In this document: piece after piece, positions 4,787 to 8,795 of the stretch
Layout of the letters: each line of letters starts with the position of its first letter
How positions within the stretch are numbered: position 1 is the first letter of the stretch
DNA from: an uncultured Marvinbryantia sp.
GTDB taxonomy: Bacteria; Bacillota; Clostridia; Lachnospirales; Lachnospiraceae
Assembly (NCBI GenBank): GCA_947624335.1
Contig: CANQJX010000066.1
Location: 1-8,795, forward strand
Direction: 5' to 3'
Length of the DNA: 8,795 nucleotides
Translations under genes and position numbers: made by a program
The notes under the pieces: generated by a model
Seen by the model: only the letters and a program-made list of their open reading frames with translations
Databases searched by the model: none
What the model was told of the DNA's origin: nothing

Positions 4787-6958
4787 CTATTCGCTGATCA
4801 CAAGCTTCGCATAAGCCCCGTTCTGTTTCATCAGTTCCTCATGCGTGCCCCGTTCCACGACATTTCCTTTATCCAGGACAATAATCTCGTCGCAGTCCCG
4901 GATAGTGGAAAGCCGGTGCGCGATTACAACGCAGGTAATTCCTCTGTCTTTGATCGACTTTACTACCTCATATTCCGTTTTGGCGTCCAGCGCGCTTGTC
5001 GCCTCGTCCAGCACAATGATCGTCGGATCCTGCGCCAGCACCCTGGCAATCTCCAGCCTCTGTCTCTGCCCTCCGGAGAGATCTGTGCCGCCTTCATTCA
5101 GACGGTATTGATAGCCGCCCTCTCTGCCCATGATATCGTCGTGGATCTGGGCGTCTCTCGCCGCCAGAATCACCTCGTAATCTTCAATCGAGGTATCCCA
5201 CATCCGGATATTGTTCGCAATCGTATCCTCAAACAGAATAATATCCTGATTTACGACCGCAACGGATCCGGTAAAAATACTGTGGTCGATTTCCCGGATT
5301 GGTTTTCCGTCAAAAAGAATCTCGCCCTCCCACGGCTGATACAGGCCGCAGAGAAGGTTCGCCAGCGTAGATTTCCCGCAGCCGGACGCCCCCACAAAGG
5401 CAACGCGGTCGCCCTGTTTCAAACGCATGCTGAAGTTTTTAATCAGCGGCTCCTTTAAAGGAGAATAGCCGAACGTGATATTTTTCAGTTCTACCGAACC
5501 GCTTAATTTATCGTATTCCACATTGCTGTCCGCTTCCGGTTCGGGGTACGAATCCGCCGGGTATTCCATCACGTCTTCGATGCGCTCCATATCCGTCCGC
5601 ATTTCCTGTATAATCTGGCCCGCGCTGATCAGAGACTGCGCCGGCGCCGTAAACTGCGAAAGGAATCCCTGGAACGCCATTACCATGCCGACCGTAAAAT
5701 TCCCCTGCATTACCAGGAAAATGCCCAAAATCAGCACGGATATATTAGCGATTTGCTGTACCAGTCCCGGAATCAGCCCCAGATACTGGTTGATCTTCGC
5801 ATAGCGGATATTCTGCGTGTTTACGCTTGCCTGATAGCCCGCCCACTTTTCAAAATATCCGTTCTCCGCTCCGCTGGATTTGATCGTTTCGATCATCTCA
5901 ATCCCGGATACGGTCGACGCGGCAAGCTTTCCGCTGTCGCGCATCAGTACGCGGGATATATTTACGCGCTTTTCCGAAATATACCGCGATAAAAACACAT
6001 TAATGCACACCGCCGATATTCCGACCGCCGTAAGAAGAACGCTGTATCGGAGCATAACCACCAGATAAAACACCATCATAATCGTATTCAGGAAAAGCGG
6101 CGCGATCGTGTTGACCAGATTTCCCGCCAGATTTGCATTGGTCGCCTTCCTCTGCTGAATATCTCCCGCCATTCTCTGGGAAAAGAATTCCATCGGCAGC
6201 TGCATTACTTTCCACATATAGGTGGTATCGCCTACCACCGCCATCTTCCCGTTTATGCGCAGCGCGTACACCGCGTTAATCCACGCGACCGTAATCTGCA
6301 CCACGACAAGTATTCCGAATCCCAGCATAAACGGCAGCAGCCACTCCGGGTTGTTTTCCGACAAAAGCTGGTCCAGAAAGACTCTGGTAAATCCGGAACG
6401 GATCAGTGTGACAAGAGAGACAATCATGGTTGTCAGAGCGACAAACGCCACGGCAGGGCCGGTTCCTTCCATCCGCTTTTTGGCAAAGCCCAGCATACTT
6501 TTCTTTTTTCCGCTCGGTTCAAACGCTTCGGTCGGAGCAAACTGCAGGCAGATACCGGTAAATTTGTTGTCAAATTCCTCCATGGATACGGCGCAGCTTC
6601 CCCTTGCCGGGTCGTTGAGATAAGCCTTATCCCCCTTAAACCCTTTCAGCACGACAAAATGGTTGAAGCCCCAGTGGATGATGCACGGGAATGTGCCTTC
6701 CGCCTTAATATCCTCCACGTCGTATCGGTAGCCGTCCGCCTCTAATCCGTATCGGCGCGCCGCCTGCAAAATATTTTTCGCGTTCGAGCCGTCCCTGGAA
6801 ACGCCGCAGTCTCTGCGCACCTGTTCCAGAGGAAGCCATTTTTTATAGTGAGCCAGCACCATTACAAGGCATGCGGCTCCGCATTCCAGAGCCTCCATCT
6901 GCATGATAACCGGCGTTTTTGCTATTTTCTTTCTTTTCTCTGCCATATCATCCCTCAT
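4787..6958 (-). CDS. NHLM-type peptidase-containing ABC transporter (C39 peptidase, membrane domain, ATPase)
   Basis: A 723-aa membrane transporter expected to cut leader peptides after Gly-Gly and export the mature peptide. The N-terminal C39 peptidase has all its key residues: Gln20 and Cys26 in QMEALECGAAC, His100 in WGFNHFVVLKG, and Asp116 in LNDP. The membrane domain spans roughly residues 165-450. The ATPase has Walker A GASGCGKST at about 523, signature LSGGQ at 627, Walker B IIVLDE at 647 and the switch His at about 681, all canonical. The first ATG (6956-6958) has a poor ribosome binding site. The ATG four codons later (6944-6946, MAEKRKK) follows GAGGGA and may be the real start. 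It lies immediately downstream of the HlyD-like stub and ten bases upstream of the second ABC gene. The likely substrates are the two Gly-Gly precursors encoded downstream. Confidence 0.93.
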   Translation of the reverse strand: MRDDMAEKRKKIAKTPVIMQMEALECGAACLVMVLAHYKKWLPLEQVRRDCGVSRDGSNAKNILQAARRYGLEADGYRYDVEDIKAEGTFPCIIHWGFNHFVVLKGFKGDKAYLNDPARGSCAVSMEEFDNKFTGICLQFAPTEAFEPSGKKKSMLGFAKKRMEGTGPAVAFVALTTMIVSLVTLIRSGFTRVFLDQLLSENNPEWLLPFMLGFGILVVVQITVAWINAVYALRINGKMAVVGDTTYMWKVMQLPMEFFSQRMAGDIQQRKATNANLAGNLVNTIAPLFLNTIMMVFYLVVMLRYSVLLTAVGISAVCINVFLSRYISEKRVNISRVLMRDSGKLAASTVSGIEMIETIKSSGAENGYFEKWAGYQASVNTQNIRYAKINQYLGLIPGLVQQIANISVLILGIFLVMQGNFTVGMVMAFQGFLSQFTAPAQSLISAGQIIQEMRTDMERIEDVMEYPADSYPEPEADSNVEYDKLSGSVELKNITFGYSPLKEPLIKNFSMRLKQGDRVAFVGASGCGKSTLANLLCGLYQPWEGEILFDGKPIREIDHSIFTGSVAVVNQDIILFEDTIANNIRMWDTSIEDYEVILAARDAQIHDDIMGREGGYQYRLNEGGTDLSGGQRQRLEIARVLAQDPTIIVLDEATSALDAKTEYEVVKSIKDRGITCVVIAHRLSTIRDCDEIIVLDKGNVVERGTHEELMKQNGAYAKLVISE

Positions 6959-6965
6959 CTGCCTG

Positions 6966-7190
6966 TCAGTTGATCACAAACGTGATCGGATGCACTTCCT
7001 GAACATTTCCTTCTGCGTCGCGCATTTCAACTGTCCCGAAAACTCCCCAGAAGATCATTCCGGCGATAAGAAAAAGCACGGCGGCGATCACAAGCCATAT
7101 CCTCGGCGAAGTCACGCGGATATAATCGTTTAACTGCTCCGGCGAAGATACTCTGTCAATTGATTTTTGTCTGAAGATCGAATTGTTCAT
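6966..7190 (-). CDS. Truncated NHLM-type HlyD-like secretion protein (membrane-anchor stub)
   Basis: A 74-aa protein. Its first half, with SIDRVSSPEQLNDYIRVTSP followed by a hydrophobic helix at about residues 31-52, closely resembles the N-terminus of the NHLM bacteriocin secretion (HlyD/membrane-fusion) family. Full members of that family are several hundred residues long. Here only the cytoplasmic tail, one membrane segment and about 20 outer residues remain. The long coiled-coil and barrel domains are missing. The stop codon is seven bases before the first possible start of the C39 transporter, so no hidden remainder in another frame could fit. With a strong ribosome binding site and intact coding, it may be a genuinely minimal form in a single-membrane cell, where an adaptor reaching an outer membrane is not needed. 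It could instead be a remnant of a deletion. The family assignment rests on recognised sequence and position. Confidence 0.75.
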   Translation of the reverse strand: MNNSIFRQKSIDRVSSPEQLNDYIRVTSPRIWLVIAAVLFLIAGMIFWGVFGTVEMRDAEGNVQEVHPITFVIN

Positions 7191-7196
7191 ACCATT

Positions 7197-7204
7197 CTCC
7201 TCCT
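7197..7204 (-). promoter_or_regulatory. Ribosome binding site of the HlyD-like stub gene
   Basis: AGGAGGAG lies six bases upstream of the ATG at 7188-7190. It is the strongest Shine-Dalgarno sequence in the cassette. It supports translation of this very short reading frame despite its truncated length. Confidence 0.75.
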
Positions 7205-7210
7205 GTTGCC

Positions 7211-7256
7211 GGATGGAGGCGTTCCAAAACAGTTCTTTTCGGAAACGCCTCCATCC
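7211..7256. other. Strong hairpin between metF and the export cassette
   Basis: The arm 7211-7223 (GGATGGAGGCGTT) is perfectly complementary to 7244-7256. The stem extends by two G-C pairs (7224-7225 with 7241-7242) past a one-base bulge at 7243, and four A-T pairs (7226-7229 with 7236-7239) are possible beyond that. It lies 14 bases after the metF stop and just before the ribosome binding site of the HlyD-like gene. On the minus (coding) strand no run of T follows the stem, so it is not a textbook intrinsic terminator. It may be a leaky terminator, an RNA-stabilising or processing stem at the metF 3' end, or an element separating the two operons. Confidence 0.6.
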
Positions 7257-7270
7257 CGCATAAATTTTTA

Positions 7271-8149
7271 TCAGATACCGGCTTTTTCAAGAAGTCCGGG
7301 AATCTTGCTCTCCCAGCCGAGAGCCATGATATGTACGCCCTGGCAGTAAGGTTTGCACTCTTTGATGATGCGCGCCACAATCTCTACGCCGGTAATGCCC
7401 GCCTTGGCCGCCTCTTTGTCTTTCTTGAGTTCCTCAATCATTTCTTCCGGAACGTGGATGCCGGCCACATTGCCGTTCATGTATCTGCACATTCCCACGC
7501 TCTTCGGGATCACAACGCCAAGCTGCACCGGTTTTCCGAACTGTTTTGCCTTTTCCATAAACTGAATGAATTTTTCCGGTTCAAACACGGCCTGCGTCTG
7601 GAAATAATCCGCGCCCGCGGCAACCTTGCGCTCCATCTTTGCAAGCTGCGCGTCGATGGAATCGCTGCAGGGCGATACCACGGCGCCCTTTGCAAAGCTG
7701 GGGGGTTCGCCGACCAGCTCGTTTCCGCCAAGGTCCACGCCGCTCTCAAGCTGTTTTACAGTGTGGATCAGAGATACGGAATCCAGGTCAAATACCGGCT
7801 TCGCCTGCGGATGGTCGCCCATTTTCGTATGGTCGCCGGTCAGTAAAAGCAGGTTTTCTATTCCGAAATACGCCGCGCTTAAAATATCCGACTGCAGCGC
7901 GATACGGTTCCTGTCGCGGCAGGTAATCTGGAAGATCGGAAGAAGCCCCTCGTCTTTTAAGGCTTTACAGGTTGCCAGAGAGCCAAAGCGCATCACGGAA
8001 GACTGGTTGTCTGTTACGTTTACCGCCGTAACGCCCGTCAGGTATGTTTTGGCCTCTTCCAGAAGCGGCTCGATATGATATCCCTTTGGCGGCCCTACTT
8101 CCGCAGAAACTACAAATTCACCACGATCAAATAATTCTGTAATTTTCAT
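7271..8149 (-). CDS. metF: Methylenetetrahydrofolate reductase (MetF)
   Basis: A complete 292-aa protein, close to the usual length of the MetF TIM-barrel flavoprotein. It interconverts 5,10-methylene- and 5-methyl-tetrahydrofolate in the cytoplasm. Recognisable family segments are the N-terminal FVVSAEVGPPKG (the catalytic Glu region), NVTDNQSS, the FQITCRDRNR strand, the LLLLTGDH segment with GDHP nearby, and AGADYFQTQAVFE. The start is ATG at 8147-8149, with an AGGAG nine bases upstream; an ATG seven bases earlier is out of frame. It lies 27 bp downstream of metV on the same strand, so the two are almost certainly co-transcribed as a MetVF enzyme. In this arrangement the electron donor is often another flavoprotein or Rnf/Hdr-type partner, which is not visible here. 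Nothing about the gene looks damaged. Confidence 0.95.
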   Translation of the reverse strand: MKITELFDRGEFVVSAEVGPPKGYHIEPLLEEAKTYLTGVTAVNVTDNQSSVMRFGSLATCKALKDEGLLPIFQITCRDRNRIALQSDILSAAYFGIENLLLLTGDHTKMGDHPQAKPVFDLDSVSLIHTVKQLESGVDLGGNELVGEPPSFAKGAVVSPCSDSIDAQLAKMERKVAAGADYFQTQAVFEPEKFIQFMEKAKQFGKPVQLGVVIPKSVGMCRYMNGNVAGIHVPEEMIEELKKDKEAAKAGITGVEIVARIIKECKPYCQGVHIMALGWESKIPGLLEKAGI

Positions 8150-8176
8150 TTTCCATTACTCCTAATCATTTTTATT

Positions 8177-8795
8177 TTAACGGTTGCTTTCATCAAGTTG
8201 CTTCACTTTTTCGTCTGTTGCATAATTGCGGATCTGCACCGGGCATTTCAGCACGTCCAGGCGTCCCAGCATCGCGAGACGTCTGTAAATGCGTTCCCAG
8301 CCGCACTCCATATTGCTGTCCACTTCGCATTTCCCGTTCTTTGAACCGCCGCACTGGCCGTTCAACAGGCTCTTGGAGCATGCCGTGATCGGGCAGACGC
8401 CGCCGGTAATGTTCAGATAGCACTCGCCGCATTGATCGCAGTTGTATTCCTGCGGCGTCACGCCCTGATGTCCGGGCAGCGGATAAGTATCGCAGCCGGC
8501 ATATACAATTTTGTCTTCCAGATATTCAGAAACCGTCTGTACGCCGACGCCGCAGGAGCGGACCAGAATCACGTCCGCCGCTTCCAGCTCATCCCGGTAC
8601 TTCTGGAGACGCAGTTTCATATTTTCCGGATTGCAGATATAATCGGTGGTAAGGATACCCGTCACCTGACCGTTTGCCAAAAGCTCTTTATCAAACTCTG
8701 CCGCTTCCTTTTCCGGAAAATGCACTTCTTTGCATCCATGGCAGTTGATGATAAACACTTTTTTGGAAGCCAGCAGCGACGTAATGGTTTCTTTG
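8177..8795 (-). CDS. metV: MetV-like methylene-tetrahydrofolate reductase C-terminal domain protein (5' end outside window)
   Basis: The visible part is about 205 codons ending in TAA, and the frame stays open to the window edge. A GTG at 8756-8758 could start translation. However, the codons upstream read KETITSLLASKK and run directly into the conserved KVFIINCHGCKE, so the true start is probably beyond 8795. The protein is cysteine-rich: an early CHGC, then CDQCGEC, then further cysteines in VCPITACSKS, GQCGGSKNGKC and MECGW. This is the pattern of the zinc or Fe-S binding MTHFR C-terminal family (MetV). In acetogens MetV partners MetF in a cytoplasmic methylene-tetrahydrofolate reductase that feeds the methyl branch of the Wood-Ljungdahl pathway. 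The metF gene follows after 27 bp, which supports this assignment. Which metal the cysteines bind is inferred from the family and cannot be seen in the sequence. Confidence 0.85.
   Translation of the reverse strand, partial: KETITSLLASKKVFIINCHGCKEVHFPEKEAAEFDKELLANGQVTGILTTDYICNPENMKLRLQKYRDELEAADVILVRSCGVGVQTVSEYLEDKIVYAGCDTYPLPGHQGVTPQEYNCDQCGECYLNITGGVCPITACSKSLLNGQCGGSKNGKCEVDSNMECGWERIYRRLAMLGRLDVLKCPVQIRNYATDEKVKQLDESNR

Noticed and set aside
4033..5458. Long plus-strand reading frames of 224 and 276 codons across the ABC transporter genes
   Set aside because: They lie antisense to two clearly conserved ABC proteins, have no domain signature or convincing ribosome binding site, and reflect codon bias of the real genes.
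7265..7290. Possible promoter (TTGAAA and TAAAAA on the minus strand) before the export cassette
   Set aside because: The spacing is only 14 bases and the -10 element is poor; a promoter somewhere here is likely but this match is not good enough to annotate.

Overview
The window looks like a piece of chromosome from a gut-type Clostridia, most likely a Lachnospiraceae acetogen. This is inferred from moderate GC content, strong AGGAGG-type ribosome binding sites, a MetV/MetF pair of the Wood-Ljungdahl type, and a DUF6273-like surface protein with a Glu/Thr-rich tail. Every convincing gene lies on the minus strand, so the region reads from high to low coordinates. I see no credible plus-strand gene, tRNA, rRNA, CRISPR array or transposase.

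Region 1 (8795 to 7271) holds the 3' part of metV, cut by the window edge, and a complete metF 27 bp downstream. Together they form the methylene-tetrahydrofolate reductase of the methyl branch of one-carbon or acetogenic metabolism. An 80-bp gap with a strong hairpin that lacks a U-tract separates them from region 2.

Region 2 (7190 to 1715) is a peptide export cassette of the NHLM (nitrile hydratase leader microcin) type. It encodes, in order: a 74-residue stub of the HlyD-like secretion protein; an ABC transporter with an intact C39 peptidase (Cys, His, Asp); a second ABC transporter of the NHLM ATP-binding type without peptidase; a 132-aa Nif11-leader precursor; and an 86-aa short-leader precursor. 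Both precursors carry a Leu-Ser...Asp-x-Val-x-Gly-Gly cleavage site. Their predicted mature parts contain no cysteine, and no modification enzyme is encoded here. The expected sequence of events is that the C39 transporter removes the leaders at Gly-Gly and one or both transporters export the mature peptides.

Region 3 (1587 to 13) encodes a secreted DUF6273-like protein with a Glu/Thr/Ser-rich tail. It is probably co-transcribed with the precursors, and its 3' end may be frameshifted.

The most unusual feature is a 30-bp inverted repeat (1619-1648 and 2004-2033) that brackets the 86-aa precursor gene exactly. All four differences between its arms are transitions that become G-U pairs in the minus-strand transcript. 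It could be an RNA stem that loops out the precursor cistron, or terminal repeats of a small mobile precursor cassette.
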